From Treponema sp. (GTDB lineage Bacteria > Spirochaetota > Spirochaetia > Treponematales > Treponemataceae): a DNA stretch of 55,799 nucleotides. The stretch covers positions 1 through 55,799 of the forward strand of contig JAEDJA010000015.1 of the NCBI GenBank assembly GCA_016296575.1, read 5' to 3'. The position numbers and the translations under genes were made by a program. Below the pieces are notes generated by a model. The model made no database searches, was not told where the DNA came from, and was given only the letters and a program-made list of their open reading frames with translations. The number at the start of each line of letters is the position of its first letter. Within the stretch, counting starts at the first letter, position 1. Positions 26,149 through 34,509 of this stretch are shown piece after piece.

Positions 26149-27323
26149 TTTAATTCTGCCAGTGCGAGCTGAGCAGCAGACAGAACTTTTTCAGGATAAT
26201 TGTAATAAGTAGTTGCAAGCAATACATCGAAAGCTGATTTGTCACCGATAGCTCCAAGAGTCTGAACAACAGCCAGTACAACTTCTCCAGGAACAGAACC
26301 TGGAGTTTCTGCACGACTGTTCATTTGGAACAGGGTTTCAATCAAAGGAGAAACGGCTTTTACAGAAGAAACAGTATTAAGGCTTCTAATCAGACGGATG
26401 TAACATTCTTCAGAATACATTTCATTTTCATAAAGCACTTTTACATTACTGAAATAAGAAACAAGAAGATCAGCACATCTTGTCCATTTAAACTCATTTA
26501 GTATTCCAACTGCCTCATCCAAAACTTTCTCGTTTTCCTTCGAAAGAGACCCAGCATTTTCCATATATATAATACTCTTTGAAATCAGATTTTCGGCAAT
26601 ATTACACAAAGAATTTTTAGAAATTTTATCTTTTTTTGCAAAAAACATTGAACAAAGATCCGTTGCCTGCTGAAAATCACACTGTTTGATGATGGAAATA
26701 GCTTCATTAAGTGAATTACCAAGCAGAATCAACAATGCTTCATCAAGTTCATTTTTAAATGCGGGAAGAACATTATCAGCACGCAGATTGTAGATTACAT
26801 TGAAGCTTTCACTGTTACCTGTTTCTTCCAGGAATAAAATCATACTTTTAACAAGACCTGGATCCAAAGCACCTGCATCATTCTCAACAAGATAAGAATT
26901 GATCATGGAACTAAATGCAGAAAGAGAAAAACTTTGTTTACATGCAAGAGTTTTATTCAAAACAGCAGTCTGAACTGTAGTACTTCCTCCAAATGACAAA
27001 AAGAGCCCCATAAAATTATCAAGAATAAGCTCCCGATTCTGAGAAGAAGTTGTTTTTATATAATCTGCAGGAAATGAAAGTACAGCAGCAACTGCAAGGC
27101 CATCAAGATCACGATCATTTTTCAAAATCTGTTTACTTTGAAGAACAAAACTAATGGCATTGGTAGAAAGCCATACTGCATCATTTCCTGAAGCTTCACG
27201 AACTGCGGAAGTTTTATCAGAAATATTTCCCTTTACATATTTTTCAATCAGACTGCTTCCATCCTGTGCAAAAGAAAAAACACATAAACAAAAAACAATA
27301 GAAGCTGCAATTAATTTTCGCAT
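26142..27323 (-). CDS. Secreted helical-repeat (HEAT-like) protein
   Basis: A 393-residue protein with signal peptide MRKLIAASIVFCLCVFSFAQ (1-20) and no lipobox. The rest is almost all helix, in repeated pairs of about 35-45 residues, e.g. SDKTSAVREASGNDAVW, YNLRADNVLPAFKNELDEALL, and near the end VVLAVVQTLGAIGDKSAFDVLLATTYYN, which looks like a HEAT/PBS-type repeat. Such scaffolds bind other proteins; location should be periplasmic. AGGGAG precedes the ATG. It starts the minus-strand run that continues through comEC, ksgA and yggS to the pseudouridine synthases. Confidence 0.6.
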   Translation of the reverse strand: MRKLIAASIVFCLCVFSFAQDGSSLIEKYVKGNISDKTSAVREASGNDAVWLSTNAISFVLQSKQILKNDRDLDGLAVAAVLSFPADYIKTTSSQNRELILDNFMGLFLSFGGSTTVQTAVLNKTLACKQSFSLSAFSSMINSYLVENDAGALDPGLVKSMILFLEETGNSESFNVIYNLRADNVLPAFKNELDEALLILLGNSLNEAISIIKQCDFQQATDLCSMFFAKKDKISKNSLCNIAENLISKSIIYMENAGSLSKENEKVLDEAVGILNEFKWTRCADLLVSYFSNVKVLYENEMYSEECYIRLIRSLNTVSSVKAVSPLIETLFQMNSRAETPGSVPGEVVLAVVQTLGAIGDKSAFDVLLATTYYNYPEKVLSAAQLALAELKW

Positions 27324-27344
27324 AATAATCTCCCTGTAAACCGT

Positions 27345-28571
27345 TTATTCCGACAGAGGTTCCATTTCTTCAAGAACTTTAATGTCTCCATTTGTAGAAA
27401 CATTATCTTCGGGAATAGTTTCATTTTCGGAAGGGGATTCTCCACCAGATGTAATTTCCTGTGCCTTTTTAATAGATCCTTCCCCCTCATCAGAATGTGT
27501 CTGAGAATACATATTCAATGCCTGTTCTTCAGCTTTATCAGCCTGTTCATCTGAATCTGTAAGAGCAAGAGCATCAAGAATTTCCCGTTCTTCCTGTGGC
27601 AGTGTATTATAAACAAAGGAAAGAATTTCATTTTTCATATGTTCATCAATGTGAATACATTCAAAATGAAGACGACTCTGATTAATCTCAGCATTGAATT
27701 CAACATTTCGAACAGTTCCCAGCATGATGATAAGCTTATTATTAATATTGAACTGAATCTTAAGCTTGGTATTTGGATGTCCTCGTCCACCAATGCGGAT
27801 AAGTGCACCACTTTCAGAAATATCTTCAAGAAGACATTTATATCCACCACTAGTTTCAATAGCACTGTAATCTATATTATCATCGGGAACAAAAAAGAGT
27901 ATTGCTGGTATTTCACATTTTGCACGCACAGACTGTCTTTTCTGTGTTCTAAGAAGATTTGTTGACTGTTTAAGATAAAGACAGAGTTTTCCTAAAAAGA
28001 TTCCCTGCCCGATTACAGTTGTATCAAAAACATAAGATGCATCTGAATTACGCCAAAGATAAATCTTTATTGTTTTATTTACCCAATCCTGAGCAGGAAC
28101 TGGAATCATATTGTTCTGTTTTGGAATACTGATGGTCATATTTCCACCATTATTCACAATTTCAGAACTAAAAACTCCGCTTCCAGGAAGAATAATTCTT
28201 AATTTCTGTCCACGATCAAGATCCTGGGATGTCTGAAGACCTTTTTTCTGATCATGTTCATTCTGAACTTTTGTACGATAAGCAAACAGCTTTGTAAGTA
28301 TTCCTTCATATTTCTGGCCATTATCAGATTGAGTCTTTAATTTTAATTCGGTCATACATTTTGTAAGAGCCGGAAGAGACCAGAAAAGAGCGTTAGGATC
28401 AGAAAGATTACAAATCTGGCTAACGTTCCATAAAAGAACAAGCTCTGGAATTGTAAACCCAGAATCAAGTCCTGTAAACAGGAAGTTCAATTTGTCCTTT
28501 AAAATAGAATAAAGCTTTGCAACTAACGCGAGTACTACAACTATTATGATAAATGCAATTAAAATGGACAC
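27345..28571 (-). CDS. Membrane-anchored YcgR/PilZ-type c-di-GMP effector
   Basis: 408 residues from GTG 28571. One N-terminal membrane helix (about 2-25) is followed by a helical region, a YcgR-like N-terminal beta domain (GQKLRIILPGSGVFSSEIV ... TISIP) and a PilZ domain with both c-di-GMP motifs, R-Q-S-V-R (in KRQSVRAK) and DISESG. A disordered acidic tail closes the protein. Known biology: YcgR-like proteins bind c-di-GMP and act on the flagellar motor or other targets; the membrane anchor here is less usual. An upstream in-frame GTG at 28601 would add ten residues, but AAGGGA lies just before 28571, so that start is preferred. Confidence 0.8.
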   Translation of the reverse strand: MSILIAFIIIVVVLALVAKLYSILKDKLNFLFTGLDSGFTIPELVLLWNVSQICNLSDPNALFWSLPALTKCMTELKLKTQSDNGQKYEGILTKLFAYRTKVQNEHDQKKGLQTSQDLDRGQKLRIILPGSGVFSSEIVNNGGNMTISIPKQNNMIPVPAQDWVNKTIKIYLWRNSDASYVFDTTVIGQGIFLGKLCLYLKQSTNLLRTQKRQSVRAKCEIPAILFFVPDDNIDYSAIETSGGYKCLLEDISESGALIRIGGRGHPNTKLKIQFNINNKLIIMLGTVRNVEFNAEINQSRLHFECIHIDEHMKNEILSFVYNTLPQEEREILDALALTDSDEQADKAEEQALNMYSQTHSDEGEGSIKKAQEITSGGESPSENETIPEDNVSTNGDIKVLEEMEPLSE

Positions 28572-28608
28572 AATTTCCCTTCTTATATATAATAATATCA
28601 CATTTAAT

Positions 28609-29250
28609 ATGAAAAATCATTCATTTATCTCTAAAATCTTAATTTTCTTTACAATTTTTTTTGTTTTTATGCTGCCTCCAGTCCTTCAAGTAACAATAAA
28701 ACAGGATACATTTGTTGAATGGAATTTTTCATATTCAATCCTTTTTACAGCAATTTCAATGAGCCTTCTTCTCTATATTTATTCAGATTTAATAAAAATT
28801 CGAGAAGATAAAATTTCCCTGTTCTCAAAACTAGCCTGTTCCTTATCATCTCTTTGTTTTCTTCTTATTATTTCTGTAATGATTAATTTTCTACATATCG
28901 AAGGAACAGAAATTGCTGTACAACCACCATCTACATTTCCTTCAATTTGTATCTGCTTAATAAATTTTCTTCTTTCTGCCTTTTGTGAAGAAGTGCTATA
29001 CCGTTTTTATGCACCGGAGCTCCTGTTTAATATTTTTGAAAATAAGATTGGTAAAAAAGCTGCTTTTTTGATTTCAGAGGCTTTTGTTTGTGTAATGTTT
29101 GCCTTAGGACACAGATATGCTGGAATACCTGCAATAATCAATTCTATTTTAGGATATGCAATTTTAAGAATAAACATTAAAAAGACAACTTCCATTACAA
29201 TGAATACGCTGGTTCACTTTATTTATAATCTGATACAGCTGTTTTGTTAA
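28609..29250 (+). CDS. CPBP-family (CAAX-like) membrane protease
   Basis: 213 residues from ATG 28609, with about six membrane helices. The Abi/CPBP motifs are present: EEVLYRF (EExxxR), FALGHR (FxxxH) and TLVHFIYN (HxxxN/B). These glutamyl protease-type motifs line an intramembrane active site. Bacterial members include MroQ-like peptide processing enzymes and immunity proteins. No bacteriocin or peptide gene is adjacent. An upstream start at 28546 would run back across the divergent PilZ promoter, so 28609 is preferred, although no clear Shine-Dalgarno precedes it. Its stop overlaps the DUF4340 gene by four bases (convergent). Confidence 0.8.
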   Translation: MKNHSFISKILIFFTIFFVFMLPPVLQVTIKQDTFVEWNFSYSILFTAISMSLLLYIYSDLIKIREDKISLFSKLACSLSSLCFLLIISVMINFLHIEGTEIAVQPPSTFPSICICLINFLLSAFCEEVLYRFYAPELLFNIFENKIGKKAAFLISEAFVCVMFALGHRYAGIPAIINSILGYAILRINIKKTTSITMNTLVHFIYNLIQLFC

Positions 29251-30077
29251 CTGAAAAGTTTTTCGTAAGTCCAGACACTTACACTTGCAAGAAATTCAAT
29301 TCCATCAATATTGATTCTAAGACCAAAATTATATTCACTGTTAATATCAAGGCCGGTAATAATCACTTCAGTACCATTTTCAAAATAAAGGACTAACTTA
29401 TCTTTTTCTAAATAATTTCCCTGTTGAAGACTTCCCGAATAACGAAGCGAAAATGCCTTTTTTACAGCTTCTGAATCAATATCAAGTGATTTTCCATTTA
29501 AAAAAGCGCTGCTTACATTTTTTACATCAAGATCTTTAATGGCCTTGGAAAGAATTTCACCCTCACACCAGTATTGAAAGCTGGTACTCAAAATGTTTTC
29601 ATTAAAACCACTCATCTGATAAATTCTATCTCCATAAGAAATGGTTCTGGAAGTGCCTGCAAAATCACTTTTACCCAAAATAAGGGAATCACTGTTTCCA
29701 TCAAAATCAAGCCAATTTATGGAAAAACTGTTTCCATCACCAAAATAATCATCTGTTTTATCCAAAATGGCTGATTTATCTGCAAGAAGAGCATAGTCTC
29801 TTTTTTTTGCAATCTCATTCCATAAAGCTTTCAATCTTTCCTGGGAAGCTGGAACTTTACCACCCTTGTCGTCAATCCACCAGATACCGTCTTTTTCAAA
29901 AAGGAGCTCAGTATCGTTCATAACCAGCTGAATAAAGCTCAACCGTTCAAATGCATCTTCATTCACTAAAGAAAAACGTACTAGATTTTTCCCTTTGTTT
30001 TTAGGAATAAAAGACCATATAAAAAAGAAAGTGAGAATACAAATTACAGCTGAACAAAACAGATTTTTTTTCTTCAT
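29247..30077 (-). CDS. DUF4340-like membrane-anchored protein
   Basis: A 276-residue protein with one N-terminal membrane helix (about 7-24), then an extracytoplasmic beta-rich domain. It matches the DUF4340 pattern: GIWWIDDKGGKVPASQERLKAL (the W-x-I...P-A-x-x-x-x-V segment), then SFSINWLDFDGNSDSLILGK and YGDRIYQMSG. In other bacteria such proteins accompany GldF/GldG-type ABC transporters; none is seen here. The acpP terminator lies 17 bases upstream, so it probably has its own promoter, which I cannot identify. Convergent with the CPBP gene. Confidence 0.6.
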   Translation of the reverse strand: MKKKNLFCSAVICILTFFFIWSFIPKNKGKNLVRFSLVNEDAFERLSFIQLVMNDTELLFEKDGIWWIDDKGGKVPASQERLKALWNEIAKKRDYALLADKSAILDKTDDYFGDGNSFSINWLDFDGNSDSLILGKSDFAGTSRTISYGDRIYQMSGFNENILSTSFQYWCEGEILSKAIKDLDVKNVSSAFLNGKSLDIDSEAVKKAFSLRYSGSLQQGNYLEKDKLVLYFENGTEVIITGLDINSEYNFGLRINIDGIEFLASVSVWTYEKLFS

Positions 30078-30093
30078 AAAAACTTCAGGGCAT

Positions 30094-30122
30094 AAAAAAA
30101 GGCCGTCCCAAAGACAGCCTTT
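30094..30122 (-). terminator. Intrinsic terminator of rpmF-acpP
   Basis: On the minus strand, a 10-base-pair stem (AAAGGCTGTC with GACGGCCTTT, one G-U pair) with a five-base loop is followed by seven Ts. It lies 21 bases after the acpP stop. Confidence 0.85.
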
Positions 30123-30143
30123 TCAATCAATCAGAAGATTAAA

Positions 30144-30383
30144 TTATTTTCCCTGTTCTGATTTGATGAAGTCATAAGCATCACGAACAGTTTCGAATTC
30201 GTTTGCTTTTTCATCAGGAATGCTAACTCCCAGTTCACCTTCGATAGCATATACAAGTTCGTAAGTATCGAGACTGTCTGCTCCGAGGTCACCACGGAAT
30301 GATGAATCCAAAGTGATTTTGCTTTCATCAATGTCAAGTTTTTCTGCAATGAGTTTCTGGATTTTTTCGAACAATTCGTCCAT
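30144..30383 (-). CDS. acpP: Acyl carrier protein
   Basis: A 79-residue acidic four-helix protein carrying fatty-acyl chains on 4'-phosphopantetheine. The attachment Ser is in GADSLDTYELVYAIEGE, the family DSL motif. Tyr replaces the usual Val after DSLDT, a mild change. Start ATG 30383 has GGAG upstream (GAGAAAAAAATGG context). It is the second gene of a two-gene rpmF-acpP unit. Many bacteria place plsX and fabH/fabD between these two; here they are absent. Confidence 0.96.
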   Translation of the reverse strand: MDELFEKIQKLIAEKLDIDESKITLDSSFRGDLGADSLDTYELVYAIEGELGVSIPDEKANEFETVRDAYDFIKSEQGK

Positions 30384-30397
30384 TTTTTTCTCCTAAA

Positions 30398-30586
30398 TTA
30401 ACCGTTTACTTCCGGTGTAATAACCTGACGTCCGCGGTAGAAACCACATTTTGGACATACACGATGAGACATTACAAGGTTTCCACAGTTGTTGCATTCA
30501 ACCAGCTGAGGTGCCTTAAGTTTCATATTGATTGTCTGACGTCTTTTAGTAACGGCCTTTGATGTTTTCGATCTAGGTACTGCCAT
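30398..30586 (-). CDS. rpmF: 50S ribosomal protein L32
   Basis: 62 residues, normal for L32. The N terminus MAVPRSKTSKAVTKRR and the zinc-ribbon cysteines in CNNCGN and CPKCGFYRG are diagnostic (all four cysteines kept, so the zinc-binding form). The gene begins the rpmF-acpP operon, 14 bases before acpP. A strong promoter lies at 30630-30657. Confidence 0.97.
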   Translation of the reverse strand: MAVPRSKTSKAVTKRRQTINMKLKAPQLVECNNCGNLVMSHRVCPKCGFYRGRQVITPEVNG

Positions 30587-30629
30587 TTATAAAACCTCAC
30601 TATATTATTATCTGATATAACTTGTTTAT

Positions 30630-30657
30630 AATATAACAGTATCAATCAGAGTGTCAA
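30630..30657 (-). promoter_or_regulatory. Strong sigma70-type promoter of rpmF-acpP
   Basis: Minus strand: consensus TTGACA (30657-30652), a 16-base spacer and TATATT (30635-30630). Transcription would start near 30623, giving a leader of about 37 bases. The remaining gap to 30726 is AT-rich without other structure I can name. Confidence 0.65.
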
Positions 30658-30726
30658 TAACTATTATATTGAAAAGACGAAAAATGTCAAGAAAATGAAT
30701 GACAAAAAATTAAATAATGTCAAATA

Positions 30727-32637
30727 TTAATGTAATTTTCTACGTGTTTTATGAGGATTTATTATAGTGAAATTAATTGTTTTTTCAGTTTCCATTCCAC
30801 TATCAAGTTTTATAGGCCAATACTGGGATGAAACCAGAGTTTTGCACTCACCGTCTTCAAGGTTATAGCATGTATAACTACCAAGTTCATTCAATTCAAA
30901 AACAAATGAAACATCGTTCATACGGTCAGTAACCTGAACAGCATTTACCATCCACTGCCTGTTGGAGGATTCATCTGGATTAACGGCAAATCTTTCTGTT
31001 TCACCAGCTACATTTACATTATAAGAAAGCTCTTCTTTAGTTCCCAAAGCCTGACAGCCAAAATTTGATTCCACTGCAAATACCGCATCAAGTGGCTCAT
31101 CCGAAAGATTTTTAAGAATATACTGAACAACAAAACCAGAACTATTTATAATATATTTTTTTCTAAGACTTACCTTCTGTTTTGTATTGAAACACACAGC
31201 TTCAGCACTCATAAGAAGCTCTCTATGGGATGGAGAAAATTTGATTTCTGTGTATTGAATTTTTGAAAAAATACCGTCCGTATCTGCAATCTTGTTTTTA
31301 TAATTTTCAAATCTTGATGGTGTAAAAATATGGTCAGTAAATAAACCACGGAAATAATTATTCTCAGGATATGGTGATTCAATAACGTTGTGAAGATAAT
31401 TTCCAGTACATTTACTTACTGAAAGCTCACGAACAGAGCCTGAAATAAGGTTAATTACTGCAAAATAATCGTTCATGCGGCACACATATTCATTCATACC
31501 GTCATTGTTATAATCAAAGGCAATTACAGATTCACGGAAATTCTTAGGATTACGAATCTGTTTTTCGGCTTCACAAAGAGCTATGAAAGCATTGTGACGA
31601 AGCTTTGCACTTGCAGCATCTTTTCCAGCCAGTGCATAACCATTTTGAGCCTGCCACAATTTTTCACGGGCACTTAATTTACGGGCTTTGTCACCATGAA
31701 ACTGTGTAATCAAAAGACTTGTATAAAGAATACGGTTATACAAATCAAGAGCCCTTTTATTTGAAATCACATAATCAAAAGCTGAACTATAAACTTTATC
31801 ATCAGAAATTGAATTAAAGTATGATGGAATAAAAACTGGAACTTTATTTACATTACCTTTAAGATAACTTGAAATCAAAGTCAAGGAAACAGGGATTCTT
31901 GTAGAAACAGTATTATTATTTAGACTATTATAGAAGTTTTCTAACCAACCAGAATCAAGTAATTCACAAATCTTATCACTATTGAGTCTGAGATTTATAA
32001 TTCTGTTTGGAGAAAACTGGGTAAAGTTATCTTTATCACTGATTTTTTTTACTTCTTTTTCAAGTTTTTTTAAGTAAAAATCACAGGAAACTTCTGCATC
32101 AGGAATAAGCCGGTCATTATAGAGAATTATATTTACAGATTTTCCAAGCTCATTCATATAAGCAGGGAGAAAGCGGTTCTTTTCTGCAGGAACAGCTTTT
32201 TCTGTCATTAGAACATATTCAATACCAGCAGTACAAAGATTTGTAACAAGTGAAAAATCCCAGGCATCACAAAAAAGTGTCATACCACGAGGACGTTTTC
32301 CACATACATCTCTTACCTGCTGTGAATGTGCATCAATCTGTCCGTTACGATCAAAAGACTGACACAAAGGAAGAATTGAATTGCACAGAGAGCCACCTAA
32401 AACTTCAACCTGTTTTTCTGATGTCCATTTGTGAAGAAGAGTTTTATATTCAGGATGTTTTTTTTGAATAAAAGAAAGCTGCTCATCATTGAAGGAAAAA
32501 TTCAATTTAAAATCAGGATGAGACATTAAGAATCTTGTAATGGATTTAAAAGTGGCGGAAAAAACCTTTTCAGAAAAGTCTGAAGAAAGATAAGAAGAGG
32601 CAAAATCAACAGTAAGGCTTAGGTATATAGAATCCAT
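30727..32637 (-). CDS. GH57-family glucanotransferase-like protein, probably inactive
   Basis: A 636-residue protein that aligns along its length with GH57 4-alpha-glucanotransferases (catalytic barrel plus DUF1925/DUF1926-like C-terminal domains). Matching segments include VEVLGGSLCNSILPL (family GGFYEPIL), FDRNGQI, and LCTAGIEYVLMTE. The active-site residues are gone. HNHQP reads TVDFA near residues 9-13. Tyr-Glu-Pro reads CNS. The nucleophile Glu of WLTERVW is Cys123 (LFCDAW). The HDDGEKFG acid/base motif reads LRLNSDKIC. I infer a binding or regulatory role for glucans rather than catalysis. It is last in the rnf-like operon, 63 bases after rnfB. The start has no close Shine-Dalgarno. Family assignment is from remembered family motifs. 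Confidence 0.7.
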   Translation of the reverse strand: MDSIYLSLTVDFASSYLSSDFSEKVFSATFKSITRFLMSHPDFKLNFSFNDEQLSFIQKKHPEYKTLLHKWTSEKQVEVLGGSLCNSILPLCQSFDRNGQIDAHSQQVRDVCGKRPRGMTLFCDAWDFSLVTNLCTAGIEYVLMTEKAVPAEKNRFLPAYMNELGKSVNIILYNDRLIPDAEVSCDFYLKKLEKEVKKISDKDNFTQFSPNRIINLRLNSDKICELLDSGWLENFYNSLNNNTVSTRIPVSLTLISSYLKGNVNKVPVFIPSYFNSISDDKVYSSAFDYVISNKRALDLYNRILYTSLLITQFHGDKARKLSAREKLWQAQNGYALAGKDAASAKLRHNAFIALCEAEKQIRNPKNFRESVIAFDYNNDGMNEYVCRMNDYFAVINLISGSVRELSVSKCTGNYLHNVIESPYPENNYFRGLFTDHIFTPSRFENYKNKIADTDGIFSKIQYTEIKFSPSHRELLMSAEAVCFNTKQKVSLRKKYIINSSGFVVQYILKNLSDEPLDAVFAVESNFGCQALGTKEELSYNVNVAGETERFAVNPDESSNRQWMVNAVQVTDRMNDVSFVFELNELGSYTCYNLEDGECKTLVSSQYWPIKLDSGMETEKTINFTIINPHKTRRKLH

Positions 32638-32647
32638 AAAACAGCAT

Positions 32648-32672
32648 ACGGCGTCCCCACCCCTTTTGCCGT
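32648..32672 (-). other. G-rich-loop hairpin between rnfB-like and GH57-like genes
   Basis: Minus strand: ACGGC and GCCGT pair around a loop containing GGGGTGGGG, the most G-rich stretch nearby in an AT-rich genome. An AAGGAG sequence lies just upstream (near 32685-32690) and the ATG at 32637 just downstream, so the structure sits between a ribosome-binding sequence and the start codon. Confidence 0.35.
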
Positions 32673-32700
32673 TTAGTATCTCTCCTTTTTAAAAGACTTT

Positions 32701-33309
32701 TTAATTTTTTCCTTTTATAATTCTATAGCAAAAATCCCATATTTTAAAGTGCTTTTTTGCTATTCTCTCAATTTTTTCAACATTACCTTTTTTTGAACAG
32801 CTTGTAATACATACATTTTCTTTGTATGAACAAAGTTCAATTTCTTTGGTTTCTGGAGAAACAAGCTTAATCAAATCTTTTGGACATAGTGAAACACATT
32901 TTCCACAGCCAATGCAGGCATTGGAAACAACAGCAGTTCCATTTTTAATAAAAATTGCATACTGCGGACAGGCTTTTGCACAATCACCTAGCCCAATACA
33001 GGCAAATGCACAATCCGACGAAGATTTTTTGGAATGATAAATATAAGAACAGGAATGTCTTCTATTAAAAACCAATGTATTTTTTTCAAATGATTTTTCC
33101 GGATTACAAAGCACTACAGCCCTTTTATCACTCATTTCTACTGGAATTTCCTTTGTTGAAATAAAGGACTTTTCAATTTCTGAATAAACAGGATTAACAT
33201 CTTCACTTACATCAGACTTGATTGATGGAAGAAGAATGAAAAAGAGGAAAAAAATGAGCAGAAGCAGTAAAAGAACTAAAAGAATAGAAAAAATAATTGC
33301 CAGAACCAT
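32701..33309 (-). CDS. RnfB-like iron-sulfur subunit, shortened
   Basis: A 202-residue membrane-anchored ferredoxin-like protein. One N-terminal helix (2-29) is followed by C100-x3-C104-x5-C110-x3-CP115, matching the clostridial RnfB pattern CxxxCLGLGxCxxxC. A canonical 4Fe-4S motif, C132-x2-C135-x2-C138-x3-CP, follows. True RnfB also has an N-terminal Fes domain (CGxCGYPGC-type) and in many species further C-terminal clusters; both are missing, which explains the short length. It keeps Fe-S chemistry on the cytoplasmic face. AGGAG precedes the ATG. rnfA ends two bases upstream. Assignment to RnfB is firm from motif spacing and operon place. Confidence 0.82.
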   Translation of the reverse strand: MVLAIIFSILLVLLLLLLIFFLFFILLPSIKSDVSEDVNPVYSEIEKSFISTKEIPVEMSDKRAVVLCNPEKSFEKNTLVFNRRHSCSYIYHSKKSSSDCAFACIGLGDCAKACPQYAIFIKNGTAVVSNACIGCGKCVSLCPKDLIKLVSPETKEIELCSYKENVCITSCSKKGNVEKIERIAKKHFKIWDFCYRIIKGKN

Positions 33310-33311
33310 AA

Positions 33312-33872
33312 CTATCTCCTGAAAATCAGATTCAACCAGGAAACATCAAATACTGATAGCAGAAGGATCACAACTACTAAAGAAAGGAACAGAAGTGATG
33401 TATTCAACAGGATATTTTCTTTTTTAATGTATATTTTCTGACCAATAGCATAAACCACAGGAATCAGGAAAAGGAATGAACAGATAGAAGCACAGCAAAT
33501 CACAATACTTTCAAGAATGGAAGTACTTTCATTTACAGAAAGCAGGATAATCAGGAAAGAAATTGCAAATTCTGCACTAGACTTTCCTGTAGTAATACGA
33601 ATTAGAGCTTCAAAAAATGTACTTACACAAATATAAATAAGAAATGCAATAATCGGATAAAGTTCAACCAGTCTTAAAGGAAGCAGAAGATACATAGCAC
33701 ACAACCAGGTAAGAATAGTTGAAATAAGAATTGTGCAGAAAATCTTAATCAGATAGTTTACTTCAAGACTTTTGTGAAAAGGAAGCTGGGTAACTCGAAC
33801 TACACCAACACCATAAAAAAGTACAAGTGAAGAATAGATTGCATAATATAGAAAAAGCTTCAAGAAAATCAT
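33312..33872 (-). CDS. RnfA-like membrane subunit without iron-sulfur cysteines
   Basis: A 186-residue protein with six predicted helices, aligning with RnfA. Residues 61-94 (YLLLPLRLVELYPIIAF ... EALIRIT) match the RnfA segment WILIPLNLIYLRTLAF ... EMVVRKT. In true RnfA two cysteines, in GLCPFxG and TTNCAVLG, hold an intramembrane 2Fe-2S cluster together with RnfE. Here these positions are Val25 (GVGVVRV) and Glu115 (SVNEST). Other cysteines exist but not at those places. Overlaps rnfE by four bases and is followed by rnfB after two. Confidence 0.78.
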   Translation of the reverse strand: MIFLKLFLYYAIYSSLVLFYGVGVVRVTQLPFHKSLEVNYLIKIFCTILISTILTWLCAMYLLLPLRLVELYPIIAFLIYICVSTFFEALIRITTGKSSAEFAISFLIILLSVNESTSILESIVICCASICSFLFLIPVVYAIGQKIYIKKENILLNTSLLFLSLVVVILLLSVFDVSWLNLIFRR

Positions 33873-34507
33873 TTTTCAGCCTCCCCTTTTTTGGAGTTTG
33901 AAGTAAATCGGTGAATAATGTAAAAACGTTTTCTTACAAGAATTAAACAAAAAAGAATAATAGCAGAAAGGAAAAGGCCGCCAGGCAGTGATGCCAGGAA
34001 TGAAAAAGGAGTGGTGCTGTCCTCTGCAAAAATTACATACTCAAATATAGTGTGATTTTTTCCATAAAAAGTAAAAGTTCCAAAGCCTAAAACATCTCTT
34101 ACAAGGAAGAAAAACAGGGCAAATACAGAAAATTTAAGTGTAGTAAGAAGATTTGCCAGAAGTTTTTTCACTGGAGGAAGATCATTTTCCGAAAACATAA
34201 ATCCTATCATGAAAGAAGAAAATGCTGGAAGATAGAAGCAGAATCCAAGAGTCAACGCAATTTCACTTTGAAGAGCAGCAATAAAATTTCTAAAAAGTAT
34301 GGTTACACATAAAAGAATAAACAAAGTCATAACTGTATTGATCCTTTCATAACCGGTTTTCTTAATCAAAAACTGAACACTGGTTCCTACAGACATAAGA
34401 AAAATAAGTTCCAAAATCATTGTAAGACCGTAAACAAAACGACCTGGAACTGGAACAAGAATTGCAATTGATGCTGCAATATATATAAATATGGATTTTT
34501 TATTCAT
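33869..34507 (-). CDS. RnfE-like membrane subunit without iron-sulfur cysteines
   Basis: A 212-residue membrane protein aligning with RnfE. The C-terminal half is clear: RDVLGFGTFTFYG matches REIIGNGTLFDG, and TPFSFLASLPGGLFLSAIIL matches SPFLLAMLPPGAFIGLGL. The two cysteine sites are lost. GLCPLLAV reads about ASIAILVP with no Cys in the first 66 residues, and VTNCIVVG reads FSSFMIG (Ser98 at the Cys position). The helix count is kept. It is tightly packed between rnfG (two bases) and rnfA (four-base overlap). Confidence 0.78.
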   Translation of the reverse strand: MNKKSIFIYIAASIAILVPVPGRFVYGLTMILELIFLMSVGTSVQFLIKKTGYERINTVMTLFILLCVTILFRNFIAALQSEIALTLGFCFYLPAFSSFMIGFMFSENDLPPVKKLLANLLTTLKFSVFALFFFLVRDVLGFGTFTFYGKNHTIFEYVIFAEDSTTPFSFLASLPGGLFLSAIILFCLILVRKRFYIIHRFTSNSKKGEAEK

Positions 34508-34509
34508 GA

